Source: Vulcanococcus sp. (GTDB taxonomy: Bacteria > Cyanobacteriota > Cyanobacteriia > PCC-6307 > Cyanobiaceae). Taken from it: a DNA stretch of 64,000 bases. The translations under genes and the position numbers were made by a program. Location: assembly GCA_019264575.1 (NCBI GenBank), contig JAHUZV010000025.1:1-64000 (forward strand), in the 5' to 3' direction. Below the pieces are notes generated by a model, which saw nothing but the letters and a program-made list of their open reading frames with translations, did no database searches and was not told where the DNA came from. Shown piece after piece: positions 1 through 7,550 of the stretch; position 1 is the stretch's first letter, and each line of letters starts with the position of its first letter.

Positions 1-73
1 GCGGCAGAGCGCTGGCCAAGGCCGCGGCGATCGCCAGGGCCGGCAGAACTCTGTTGAGCGTTGAGCGCAGCAT
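1..73 (-). CDS. N-terminal fragment of an exported protein (runs off the window)
   Basis: Only the first 24 codons lie inside the window, starting at an ATG on the minus strand. They read as two arginines followed by a hydrophobic stretch rich in Leu and Ala (LPALAIAAALASALP), which is what a Sec signal peptide looks like. The mature protein is outside the window, so no function can be assigned. The AbrB-like gene upstream on the same strand stops 65 bases away, so the two could be co-transcribed. Confidence 0.5.
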   Translation of the reverse strand, partial: MLRSTLNRVLPALAIAAALASALP

Positions 74-138
74 GAACACGACGGCTAGTGGGGCCCAAGG
101 TATCGGGCTCCTGCGAACCGATCCAGGGCCGCGCCGCT

Positions 139-663
139 TCAGCCCGAGGGTGGTGGGGTGATGCCACTGGCCAGCAGCAGCCGCATCGCCACGGGTAGCA
201 CCAGCAGCACGGTGATCAGGCGCACGGCATGGAGCACAGCCACCGGGGCACCCACACCGAACTCATCGCCCGCCAGGCTCATGCCGCTGATGCCGCCTGG
301 GGCTGCCCCCAGCAGTGCCACCAGCGGATCCAGGCCCAAGAGCCGGCTGCAGCAGAAGCCCACCAGCAACCCAGCCACCACCAGGGTGAGCGTGATCACG
401 ATCGCCGGCTTCCACAACTGCCGCAGTTCACTCAGCGCTGTTGCAGTGAGGCTGGTGCCGATCACCGTGCCAATGCCGATTTCAAGGGCGGTGCGGGTTC
501 CGGCGGGCCAGCTGGCGGCTTCCAACCGGCCGCTGAGGCTGAGCAGGCCAGCCCCCAGCAGCGCGCCAGCCAAGGGCGCAGCCGGGATGCCCGTGCGCAG
601 GGCCAACAGTCCTCCACCCAGGCCGGCCGCCAGATAGGCGAGCAGCTGCAGGGTTGAGCTCAT
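139..663 (-). CDS. AbrB-family (AbrB duplication domain) membrane protein
   Basis: This 174-residue protein is almost entirely hydrophobic, with about five predicted membrane helices. It carries the glycine-rich motif LGAAPGGISGMSLAGDEFG near residues 118-137, which is typical of the AbrB/ammonia-monooxygenase-like membrane family (the repeat of TIGR03082). Full AbrB transporters hold two such repeats in about 350 residues; this is a single repeat. The frame extends upstream to 768, but those residues are Arg-rich and non-membrane and overlap the neighbouring gene, so the ATG at 663 (MSSTLQLL) is preferred. The substrate is unknown. Confidence 0.7.
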   Translation of the reverse strand: MSSTLQLLAYLAAGLGGGLLALRTGIPAAPLAGALLGAGLLSLSGRLEAASWPAGTRTALEIGIGTVIGTSLTATALSELRQLWKPAIVITLTLVVAGLLVGFCCSRLLGLDPLVALLGAAPGGISGMSLAGDEFGVGAPVAVLHAVRLITVLLVLPVAMRLLLASGITPPPSG

Positions 664-746
664 GGCAGCCAGCCGCGGGAATAGGCCAAGTCTGCTGGCT
701 GGCCGAGGGCGGGTGTGTTGTGATCGGGGCCTCTCGACTGCGCAGC

Positions 747-1043
747 ATGACGGCTGAATCGGTGTCATTCCGGATCACACGATCCACCGAAGATCTGGCG
801 CAAACCGTCTCGGCGCTCTCCCAGCGCCTGGTGAAGCTGGAGCAGCGTCTGGCGGCGCTGGAGCTGCAGCTGGATCGGGTTGCAGCTGAGCCCGAGCCGG
901 ATCCCGAGGATCTGCTGCGCCTGGATCGGGTGGCCAGCCTGTTGGCCGATTGCCGCAGTTTGCTGGAGGAGGAACCCAGCGCCGAGCAGCACGGGGCTTC
1001 CTGGCCTGAGCCCCAGCAGCACGAGGACGCGCAGGCAGCCTGA
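747..1043 (+). CDS. Small coiled-coil hypothetical protein
   Basis: This 98-residue protein has no family that I recognise. Residues 15-60 form a heptad-like run (LSQRLVKLEQRLAALELQLD) that should make a coiled coil, and the rest is acidic and Gln/Glu-rich. The frame is open upstream to 654, but the ATG at 747 (MTAESVSF) avoids overlap with the divergent AbrB gene, whose start is at 663. The divergent gap of 83 bases presumably holds both promoters. Composition matches the surrounding high-GC genes. Confidence 0.55.
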   Translation: MTAESVSFRITRSTEDLAQTVSALSQRLVKLEQRLAALELQLDRVAAEPEPDPEDLLRLDRVASLLADCRSLLEEEPSAEQHGASWPEPQQHEDAQAA

Positions 1044-1086
1044 GCAGTGCCTTGGCAGCGGTGCCACAATGGAAAGAAAGCGAACC

Positions 1087-1323
1087 ATGGCCTTCTCCAA
1101 CAGCCATCGCACCGCTCCGGCGACCGCTTTAACCAGCCCTAACGGCAAAGCCCCAGGCTCACCGGCTTGCCAGAACCGCGGTTATTCCGAAGGCGGCCAC
1201 CAGCTTGAAAAGCTGGAATTCGCCCTGGCGGTGGCGATCACTCGCGGCGATCAACAACGGGTTAGCCAGCTGCGCGATCAGATCGATGCACTGGGTGGCA
1301 ACCGCGAAGAGCCCGGCACCTGA
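1087..1323 (+). CDS. Conserved small hypothetical protein
   Basis: This 78-residue protein begins MAFSNSHRTAPATALTSP, a flexible N-terminus, and ends with an amphipathic helical segment (LEKLEFALAVAITRGDQQRV) followed by a short acidic tail. It resembles small orphan proteins that I associate with marine Synechococcus, but I cannot name a family or function. It follows the coiled-coil gene by 43 bases on the same strand. The ATG at 1087 was chosen because the longer open frame from 880 runs through the upstream gene in another frame. Confidence 0.55.
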   Translation: MAFSNSHRTAPATALTSPNGKAPGSPACQNRGYSEGGHQLEKLEFALAVAITRGDQQRVSQLRDQIDALGGNREEPGT

Positions 1324-1439
1324 ATCGATCAGGCCATCAACTCTGCGCTCCATCACTGTTGTGATTCCGTGATCGGCATGGGCGTGCTGCTTGGATTTGC
1401 ACCACGCCCGTTAACATCGACTCACGACAAAGTCGACGC

Positions 1440-1649
1440 ATGCAAGCGACACGTCAGGCTCCGGCACCTGCCGCTCGCCGCGAAGACCTCTTGAAAGAGG
1501 CGGGGTCCCACGCCGAGGCGGCTGAGCTCGCCGCTGCCTCTGGGGAAATTGAAACGGCAGCGCGATTGATTTTGCAGTCGCTGGATTGCGAGCGCCGGGC
1601 CGGCAGTGTTGGCCCGCAGGTGCTGCAGCTGATCAAGCCACGCAACTGA
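1440..1649 (+). CDS. Small helical hypothetical protein
   Basis: This 69-residue protein is predicted to be mostly helical. It has an Ala/Glu-rich centre (EAGSHAEAAELAAASGEIET) and a basic C-terminus (LIKPRN), and carries no recognisable domain. A 116-base spacer separates it from the previous gene and probably holds its promoter, since the sequence becomes AT-richer just before the ATG (GTTAACAT about 30 bases upstream). There is no strong Shine-Dalgarno sequence. Function is unknown. Confidence 0.5.
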   Translation: MQATRQAPAPAARREDLLKEAGSHAEAAELAAASGEIETAARLILQSLDCERRAGSVGPQVLQLIKPRN

Positions 1650-1721
1650 GTCCCCTCGTTCCAGTCTTCTGCCCCGAATCGATCGGGCTCGCCGGATAAC
1701 TGATGCGATGTGTTGTTGGTA

Positions 1722-1793
1722 AGCGGATGACCGGGCTCGAACCGGCGACGTTCAGCTTGGGAAGCTGACATTCTACCACTGAATTACATCCGC
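1722..1793 (-). tRNA. tRNA-Gly (anticodon CCC)
   Basis: On the minus strand the sequence folds as a standard cloverleaf. The acceptor stem GCGGATG pairs with CATCCGC, the D stem ATTC with GAAT, the anticodon stem TCAGC with GCTGA, and a T arm carries the canonical TTCGAGC loop. The anticodon loop is TTCCCAA, giving anticodon CCC (Gly, codon GGG). The 3' CCA is not encoded. Coordinates include one discriminator base. Confidence 0.93.
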
Positions 1794-1794
1794 A

Positions 1795-1818
1795 AATCTG
1801 AAGACAGCGCTTCAGATT
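1795..1818 (-). repeat. Perfect 9-bp hairpin immediately 5' of tRNA-Gly
   Basis: AATCTGAAG and CTTCAGATT form a perfect 9-bp stem around a 6-base loop. On the minus strand it ends one base before the mature 5' end of tRNA-Gly and lies 66 bases past the stop of the upstream lipoprotein gene. No T-run follows, so a simple intrinsic terminator is doubtful; a leader hairpin of the tRNA precursor is another reading. Confidence 0.6.
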
Positions 1819-1884
1819 GGTTGACCAGCGTGATGCGATTGCTCGCAACTTTTGGCTGGACAACCATAGCAACCTGCTGCTGGA

Positions 1885-2346
1885 TCAGTTGGCGGCGGCT
1901 GGCGCCTTGGCCGTGCACTGAACGGCAGCCTGCAGTTCCTTGTGGGCCGCAACCACGCTGTCAGCCTGGGGTTTGAGGGTTTTGGCGGCTTCCTCAAGGG
2001 TGAGCTGCTTCTCCTTCGACACCTTCTTCAGCTCCTTATTAAAGGCCTGAGCCTGCTTCTGGAAGGCCTCAACACGCGCGGCCTCAAGGGTGACCTCGGC
2101 TTGCTTCAGGCCTTTCAGGGCGGTGCGCAGCTGTTTGCCTGCGGCTTCGGCGTCGCCCACGGTGGAAGTGGGAGTCAAGGCGGCGCTGGCCTCGAGGGCT
2201 GCGCCCACCTTCACCAGCTGATCGCACACATTCACGGTGGCCTGCTGTTCAGTTACCACCTTATTTTTCTTTTTCTTTTCCACAGGGGAGCACGCCACCA
2301 GAGCCAGGCTCAGGCAGGCGGCTGCGACGGCGAGAGAGCGGCGCAT
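1885..2346 (-). CDS. Small lipoprotein of unknown function
   Basis: The 153-residue product starts at the second ATG (MRRSLAVAAACLSLALVACS), giving a classical lipoprotein signal with the lipobox LVAC at about residue 19. The mature part begins with a run of lysines, then forms long helices rich in Ala, Lys and Glu. Because of the lipobox it is expected to be membrane-anchored on the periplasmic side. No domain is recognisable. It is the last gene before tRNA-Gly on the same strand. Confidence 0.65.
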   Translation of the reverse strand: MRRSLAVAAACLSLALVACSPVEKKKKNKVVTEQQATVNVCDQLVKVGAALEASAALTPTSTVGDAEAAGKQLRTALKGLKQAEVTLEAARVEAFQKQAQAFNKELKKVSKEKQLTLEEAAKTLKPQADSVVAAHKELQAAVQCTAKAPAAAN

Positions 2347-2429
2347 CGGGAGGCAAAGCATGCGTTCCGACCCTAGGCAGATCGGAAGGCTTTGCCTGCA
2401 GGGCTTCAGCCCCTCAGTTAGCTGGCCAG

Positions 2430-3581
2430 TCAGCCCGCCAGGGCGGCGGCACAGGCGGCCACGCCGGCACCAGGGGTTCCCTTGTGCAGGCCGAGCTCCT
2501 GCAATGTGGCCTCGATGGCGGCCACGGCGGTGAGCACGTCGCGATCGCAGACGAAACCCAGGTGGCCGATGCGGAACACGTGGCCCTTGAGGTGGTCTTG
2601 GCCGCCGGCCAGCAGGATGTCGAAGCGCTCCTTCACTTTCTTGCGCAGGCTCTCGGCGTCGATGCCATCGGGGGCCACAGCGGTGATCGCCGGGCTGCCG
2701 CAGCCCTCAGCGGCATACAGGGGCAGGCCGATCGCCTTCATGCCGGCCTGGGCGGCGGCGCGGTGGCGGGCATGGCGGGCGAAGATCGCCTCGAGGCCTT
2801 CGGCTTGCATCATCTCCAGCGCCGCTTCCAGGGCGAAGTAGAGGTTGATCGCCGGGGTGAAGGGATTGCTGTCGGCGTGGGCCGATTTGCGGTACTTCGC
2901 CAGATCCAGATAGAACTTCGGCAGATCGGAGCGCTCGGCGGCGGCCCAGGCGCGATCGCTCATGGCTACAAAAGCCAGGCCCGGCGGCATCATGTAGCCC
3001 TTCTGGGAGCCGGAGCCGATCACGTCGATGCCCCAGGCATCCATCGGCACGCTGCAGGCGCCCAGGCTGGTGACGCAGTCGGCAATCGTGAGGGCGGTGC
3101 CGTGGGCACGCACGTGCTTGGCGATCGTTTCGAGATCGTTGATCACCCCGGTGGAGGTTTCCGAGTGGGTGAGGATCACGGCCTTGATCGCCTTGGCGCT
3201 GTCGGCCTCAAGGGCGGCGCGGAAGGCTTCGGGATCGAGGGGCTGCCCCCACTCGGCCTTCACCACCTCCACATCCAGGCCGTAGGCCTTGGCCACCTTC
3301 ACCCAGCGCTCACCAAACTTGCCGTTGTCGCCGCAGAGCACCTTGTCGCCCTTGCTCAGCACGTTGATGATTCCGGCCTCCATGGCGGCGGTGCCGCTGC
3401 CGGTGATCACCAGCACATCGTTCTGGGTTTGATGCAGCCACTTGAGCTGCTCGGTGGTGCGGCGCACGATCTTCTGGAAGTCGGCGCTGCGGTGCCCGAT
3501 GGGGTGCTTACCCATCGCCTGCAGGACGGTTTCCGGCACCGGGGTAGGGCCGGGGATCATCAGGGTGAGCTTGTCCTGCAT
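2430..3581 (-). CDS. Alanine--glyoxylate / serine--glyoxylate aminotransferase (class V)
   Basis: This 383-residue protein is a PLP-dependent class V aminotransferase. The N-terminal motif LMIPGPTPVPE and the Schiff-base context GSGSQKGYMMPPG are characteristic of the alanine-glyoxylate/serine-pyruvate group, with the Lys of SQKG as the PLP ligand. In cyanobacteria this enzyme transaminates glyoxylate to glycine in photorespiratory 2-phosphoglycolate metabolism; that role is inferred from the family. The ATG at 3581 (MQDKLTLM) was chosen because the longer frame adds a Cys/Ala-rich, non-family N-terminus. The gene is divergent from cbiD with a 92-base gap. Confidence 0.88.
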   Translation of the reverse strand: MQDKLTLMIPGPTPVPETVLQAMGKHPIGHRSADFQKIVRRTTEQLKWLHQTQNDVLVITGSGTAAMEAGIINVLSKGDKVLCGDNGKFGERWVKVAKAYGLDVEVVKAEWGQPLDPEAFRAALEADSAKAIKAVILTHSETSTGVINDLETIAKHVRAHGTALTIADCVTSLGACSVPMDAWGIDVIGSGSQKGYMMPPGLAFVAMSDRAWAAAERSDLPKFYLDLAKYRKSAHADSNPFTPAINLYFALEAALEMMQAEGLEAIFARHARHRAAAQAGMKAIGLPLYAAEGCGSPAITAVAPDGIDAESLRKKVKERFDILLAGGQDHLKGHVFRIGHLGFVCDRDVLTAVAAIEATLQELGLHKGTPGAGVAACAAALAG

Positions 3582-3673
3582 GGAAGAGGCTGGTGGGGCG
3601 AATCTGGAGGCGGCTGCGCAGCCCGATGCGGCGCAATCCACCACCTTAAAAAACAGCCTTCCGGGGGCCTGCG

Positions 3674-4801
3674 ATGACCAGTTCCGGCTACACCTTGCCG
3701 GTGTGGGTGGCTGCAGCCGCTGTGGCGGCGGTGCGCCTGCTGCGCGGTGACGGGCCTGCTCCGGCCGCCGTGCCCCTCTGTCTGCAGCCGGATCAGGCCG
3801 GATCCCAGCTGCCGCAGGAACTGATCGATGTGGAGGCGGCGGCGTTGCTGGCTCCGGATCGGGCCCTGGGAATCAGCCGCTGCCAGCCCGGCGATGGCCT
3901 GGATCTCACCCGCGGGCTGGCGGTGTGGGTGGAAGCCCAATGGACGGAGCGGCTCGCGGACCAGCCCTGGCTTCAGTTGGAGGCTGGCGAGGGGGTGGGG
4001 GTGTTGGCCGGTAGCAGCGAGCTGTGTGTGTCGGGCTTTGCCCGCGCGCTGTTGGAGTGCAACCTGCAGCCGTTGATGCCCGAGAGCCATGGCCTGCGCT
4101 TGCGCATCACCCTGCCTGGGGGGCGGCAGCTGGCCCAGCGCACCAGCAATGAAGCCTTTGGTGTGGTGGATGGGCTGGCGTTGATCGGCACCCAGGCGGC
4201 GGTGCAACGCAGCGCGGATCCCGATCAACTGGCCCGGGCCCGGGCTGAGTTGGCGCGGCGGGCCAACGATCCGGCGTTGGCGCGTGATCTTGTGCTCGTG
4301 ATCGGCGAGAACGGCTTGGATCTGGCGCCGCGGTTGGGTCTGCAGGCGCCGCTGCTGCTCAAGGCCGGCAATTGGATCGGGCCGCTGCTGGTGGCGGCTG
4401 CCGAGCAGGGGGTGGAGCGGCTGCTGCTGTTCGGCTACCAGGGCAAGTTGATCAAGCTGGCCGGCGGCATCTTTCACACCCACCACCACCTGGCCGATGG
4501 TCGCCTGGAGGTGCTCACCGCCCAAGCGGCACTGCTGGGGTTGCCTCTGGAGCAGCTGCAGCAGCTGGCCCAAGCGGCCAGTGTGGATGAGGCGCTGCGG
4601 CAGCTGGCGGCGCTGGATGCCAGCGCTGCTCAAGCCCTGCAGCACCGGGTGGCGAGCGCTGTGGAGCAGCGCAGCGCGGCCTATCTCGCCCGCCATGGTG
4701 AGCGCAGCATGTGCATCGGAGCGGTGCTGTTTGATCGCGATCGCCGCCTCTGTGCCGAGGGCCCCTGCGGAGCTGAGTTGCTGCAGGCCTTCAGGGCCTG
4801 A
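3674..4801 (+). CDS. cbiD: Cobalt-precorrin-5B C1-methyltransferase CbiD
   Basis: The 375-residue protein matches the CbiD family, which C1-methylates cobalt-precorrin-5B in the anaerobic cobalamin (in this group, pseudocobalamin) pathway. Family features seen are the N-terminal GYTLPVWVAAAA segment, the glycine-rich region around VIGENGLDLAPR, and the conserved block LLLFGYQGKLIKLAGGIFHTH near residues 250-270. It lies 46 bases upstream of guaA on the same strand, a cbiD-guaA order I recall from picocyanobacteria. The start at MTSSGYTLPV gives almost no leader before the first conserved block. Confidence 0.9.
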   Translation: MTSSGYTLPVWVAAAAVAAVRLLRGDGPAPAAVPLCLQPDQAGSQLPQELIDVEAAALLAPDRALGISRCQPGDGLDLTRGLAVWVEAQWTERLADQPWLQLEAGEGVGVLAGSSELCVSGFARALLECNLQPLMPESHGLRLRITLPGGRQLAQRTSNEAFGVVDGLALIGTQAAVQRSADPDQLARARAELARRANDPALARDLVLVIGENGLDLAPRLGLQAPLLLKAGNWIGPLLVAAAEQGVERLLLFGYQGKLIKLAGGIFHTHHHLADGRLEVLTAQAALLGLPLEQLQQLAQAASVDEALRQLAALDASAAQALQHRVASAVEQRSAAYLARHGERSMCIGAVLFDRDRRLCAEGPCGAELLQAFRA

Positions 4802-4847
4802 GATCTAGGGTGAAGGGATTGCCCGGGCCGCAGCAGCTGGCCGCCCT

Positions 4848-6443
4848 ATGTCGAACGTGACCCCCACCGCCATCGGCGAAACCGATCGCTATCCGGCGAT
4901 TGTGATTTTGGATTTTGGCTCGCAGTATTCCGAGCTGATTGCCCGGCGTGTGCGCGAAACCGAGGTGTACTCCCTGGTGATGGGTTACAGCACCACGGCG
5001 GAGGAGCTGAAGGCGATTAATCCCAAGGGGATCATTCTCAGCGGCGGGCCCAGTTCGGTGTATGCCGAGCATGCGCCGTTGTGTGATCCGGAGATCTGGA
5101 ATCTGGGGATTCCGGTGCTCGGTGTTTGCTACGGCATGCAGCTGATGGTGCAGCAGCTGGGGGGCTCCGTGGTGGCGGCGGGTCGGGCTGAATACGGCAA
5201 GGCACCGCTCTATGTAGACGACCCCACCGACCTGCTCACCAACGTGGATGAAGGCTCCACGATGTGGATGAGCCACGGTGATTCCGTGGAGCGCCTGCCC
5301 GATGGCTTTGTGCGCCTCGCCCATACCGACAACACGCCTGAGGCGGCGGTGGCGCATCACGAGCGCCGGCTCTACGGCGTGCAGTTCCACCCGGAGGTGG
5401 TGCACTCGGTGTGCGGCATGGCCCTGCTGCGCAATTTCGTCTATCACATCTGCGGTTGTCTGCCGGATTGGACCACCGCCGCCTTCATTGACGAGGCCGT
5501 GGCCGATGTGCGCCGGCAGGTGGGTGATAAGCGCGTGCTGCTGGCGCTCTCTGGTGGTGTGGATTCCTCCACGCTCGCCTTCCTGTTGCACAAGGCGATT
5601 GGTGATCAGCTCACGTGCATGTTCATTGATCAGGGCTTCATGCGCAAAGGCGAGCCTGAGTTTCTGGTTGAGTTCTTTGATAAGCGCTTCCACATCAACG
5701 TGGAATACATCAATGCCCGCGAGCGCTTCATCAATAAGCTCGCCGGTGTGACCGATCCTGAGGAAAAGCGCAAGCTGATCGGCACGGAATTCATCCGCGT
5801 GTTCGAAGAGGAGAGCAAGCGCCTTGGTCCCTTTGATTACCTCGCCCAGGGCACGCTTTATCCCGATGTGATTGAAAGCGCCGGCACCAACGTCGACCCC
5901 AAAACGGGTGAGCGGGTGGCGGTGAAGATCAAGAGCCACCACAACGTGGGCGGCTTGCCCAAGGATCTGCAGTTCAAGCTGGTGGAGCCGCTGCGCAAGT
6001 TGTTCAAAGATGAAGTGCGCAAGGTGGGCCGCACCCTCGGCCTCCCCGAGGAGATCGTGGGCCGCCACCCCTTCCCGGGCCCGGGTTTGGCGATCCGGAT
6101 CCTGGGTGAGGTGACCAACGAGAAGCTCGACATCCTGCGCGATGCCGATTTGATCGTGCGCGAAGAGATCAAGAACGCTGGGCTTTATCACGAGATTTGG
6201 CAGGCCTTCGCGGTGCTGCTGCCGGTGCGCAGCGTTGGCGTCATGGGCGATAAGCGCACCTATGCCTTCCCTGTGGTGCTGCGCTGCGTCTCGAGCGAAG
6301 ACGGCATGACGGCCGATTGGTCGCGCCTGCCCTACGACCTGCTGGAGACCATCTCCAACCGGATCGTGAATGAGGTGAAGGGGGTGAACCGTGTGGTGCT
6401 CGATATCACCAGCAAGCCCCCCGGCACGATCGAGTGGGAGTGA
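4848..6443 (+). CDS. guaA: GMP synthase (glutamine-hydrolysing)
   Basis: This 531-residue enzyme converts XMP to GMP using ATP and glutamine. The N-terminal class I glutamine amidotransferase domain shows DFGSQYS, the nucleophile in GVCYG (about Cys94), and the His/Glu pair in [11 protein letters not shown]. The ATP-pyrophosphatase loop LSGGVDSST sits near residue 235, and the dimerisation domain ends in the family C-terminus PPGTIEWE. Length fits bacterial GuaA (about 525 residues). It follows cbiD closely and is probably co-transcribed with it. Confidence 0.97.
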   Translation: MSNVTPTAIGETDRYPAIVILDFGSQYSELIARRVRETEVYSLVMGYSTTAEELKAINPKGIILSGGPSSVYAEHAPLCDPEIWNLGIPVLGVCYGMQLMVQQLGGSVVAAGRAEYGKAPLYVDDPTDLLTNVDEGSTMWMSHGDSVERLPDGFVRLAHTDNTPEAAVAHHERRLYGVQFHPEVVHSVCGMALLRNFVYHICGCLPDWTTAAFIDEAVADVRRQVGDKRVLLALSGGVDSSTLAFLLHKAIGDQLTCMFIDQGFMRKGEPEFLVEFFDKRFHINVEYINARERFINKLAGVTDPEEKRKLIGTEFIRVFEEESKRLGPFDYLAQGTLYPDVIESAGTNVDPKTGERVAVKIKSHHNVGGLPKDLQFKLVEPLRKLFKDEVRKVGRTLGLPEEIVGRHPFPGPGLAIRILGEVTNEKLDILRDADLIVREEIKNAGLYHEIWQAFAVLLPVRSVGVMGDKRTYAFPVVLRCVSSEDGMTADWSRLPYDLLETISNRIVNEVKGVNRVVLDITSKPPGTIEWE

Positions 6444-6504
6444 GCGGCCTGCGCTGGCCGCAGCCGGACGGCTCCGTTACCCTCGGGGCCCCGGCTCAGG
6501 AGCC

Positions 6505-7116
6505 TTGACCGCCGCCCCCCAGCAGGACCTCCAGCTGCAGCGCCGCCTCCAGCAGGACAGCATCCAGCTGGCCGGCAAGGTGATTTACCTCAATCCCTTC
6601 CTCTATTGGCGCCGCTTCGACGCCAATACAGATCGTTGGTTGCGCGAACCCGGCCAGCTGGCCGAGGATCAGGTGAGTGCCAACCGGGTGCGCTTCTACC
6701 CCGAGCTCGACTGGGACCTTCTCAGTGATGACGAGAGGCTGATCAAGGACGGCGCTGTTGAGATGTTCCTCAAGAGCCTCGAGCTGATCAGCACCTTCAA
6801 CCCCGAGCTCACCCCCGGCCAGTTGCTGGAGGTGGAGCGCAAGATGGCCGTCACCAAGAAACGGGCCTTCGAGCGTTGGGTGTCGAAGGCGCTCAAGCGC
6901 CGCCTGCAGCAGGAGGTGAGCGAGCGCCGCCGCTTCGATCGCGAACGCCTGCTGCGCGACTGGAGTGAGTGGCTGCTGTTGCCGGTGACCCGCCAAGCGT
7001 TGCTGCCCTTCTCCGCGCTGCTGGTGCTGGCGGTGGGCGGCGGTTGGTGGTGGGGTTCCCAGCAGTTCTGCCGTCAGCAGATCGTGCAGCCGCCGGTGGA
7101 GGCGGGGCCGCGCTGA
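6505..7116 (+). CDS. Hypothetical protein with one C-terminal membrane helix
   Basis: About 203 residues if translation starts at TTG 6505; the frame is open further upstream but overlaps the end of guaA. The central part is rich in charged residues and includes a strongly basic helix (KKRAFERWVSKALKRRLQQE). A single membrane helix (LLPFSALLVLAVGGGWWWG) lies near the C-terminus and is followed by a short tail. There is no domain I can name. The TTG has an AGGAG just 2-3 bases upstream, so the exact start is uncertain. It sits in a same-strand run with guaA, the next hypothetical gene and PBP2. Confidence 0.6.
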   Translation: MTAAPQQDLQLQRRLQQDSIQLAGKVIYLNPFLYWRRFDANTDRWLREPGQLAEDQVSANRVRFYPELDWDLLSDDERLIKDGAVEMFLKSLELISTFNPELTPGQLLEVERKMAVTKKRAFERWVSKALKRRLQQEVSERRRFDRERLLRDWSEWLLLPVTRQALLPFSALLVLAVGGGWWWGSQQFCRQQIVQPPVEAGPR

Positions 7117-7161
7117 GCACGTCAGACTGGACGTTCGACCTGCGCTGCCGTTTCGGCTCCG

Positions 7162-7545
7162 ATGGCTTCTGATCCCCTCGATGCCTTGCGCCTCACCCTG
7201 ATGCAGGAGGTGCTGCCGGTGGGGCTGGCGGTGGTGGAGCGGGCTCGGCGCGGCGGCCCGCGCGATGTGATCGAGGCCTTCAGCGCTCAGGCCGATCCCT
7301 TGGAGCAGCTGCGCCAAGAGGGCGAGCCCGCGGCCCGTCAGGTGCGCGAGAGCCTGGATCGTCTGCAGCCTGGCCTGGGCAACCCCGTGATGAAGGTGGA
7401 GGTGCGCGATGTGCCTGCGGACGATCAGCCGGATCTAGCTGCACCGGCCTTGGAGGCACGCGAGCGAGAGGAGTTGCAGCAGGCGCTGGCGCGCATTGGC
7501 GCTCGACTGACGCAGCTGGAGCAGCGGCTGCAGCCGGAGGCCTGA
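7162..7545 (+). CDS. Conserved hypothetical, helical protein
   Basis: This 127-residue soluble protein begins MASDPLDALRLTLMQEVLPVG, a segment that looks well folded, and ends in a Glu/Gln-rich coiled coil (REELQQALARIGARLTQLEQ). Its stop lies only 5 bases before the ATG of the PBP2 gene, so the two are very likely co-transcribed, and a role near cell-wall synthesis is a possibility from context only. I do not recognise the family. Confidence 0.6.
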   Translation: MASDPLDALRLTLMQEVLPVGLAVVERARRGGPRDVIEAFSAQADPLEQLRQEGEPAARQVRESLDRLQPGLGNPVMKVEVRDVPADDQPDLAAPALEAREREELQQALARIGARLTQLEQRLQPEA

Positions 7546-7550
7546 ACGCG

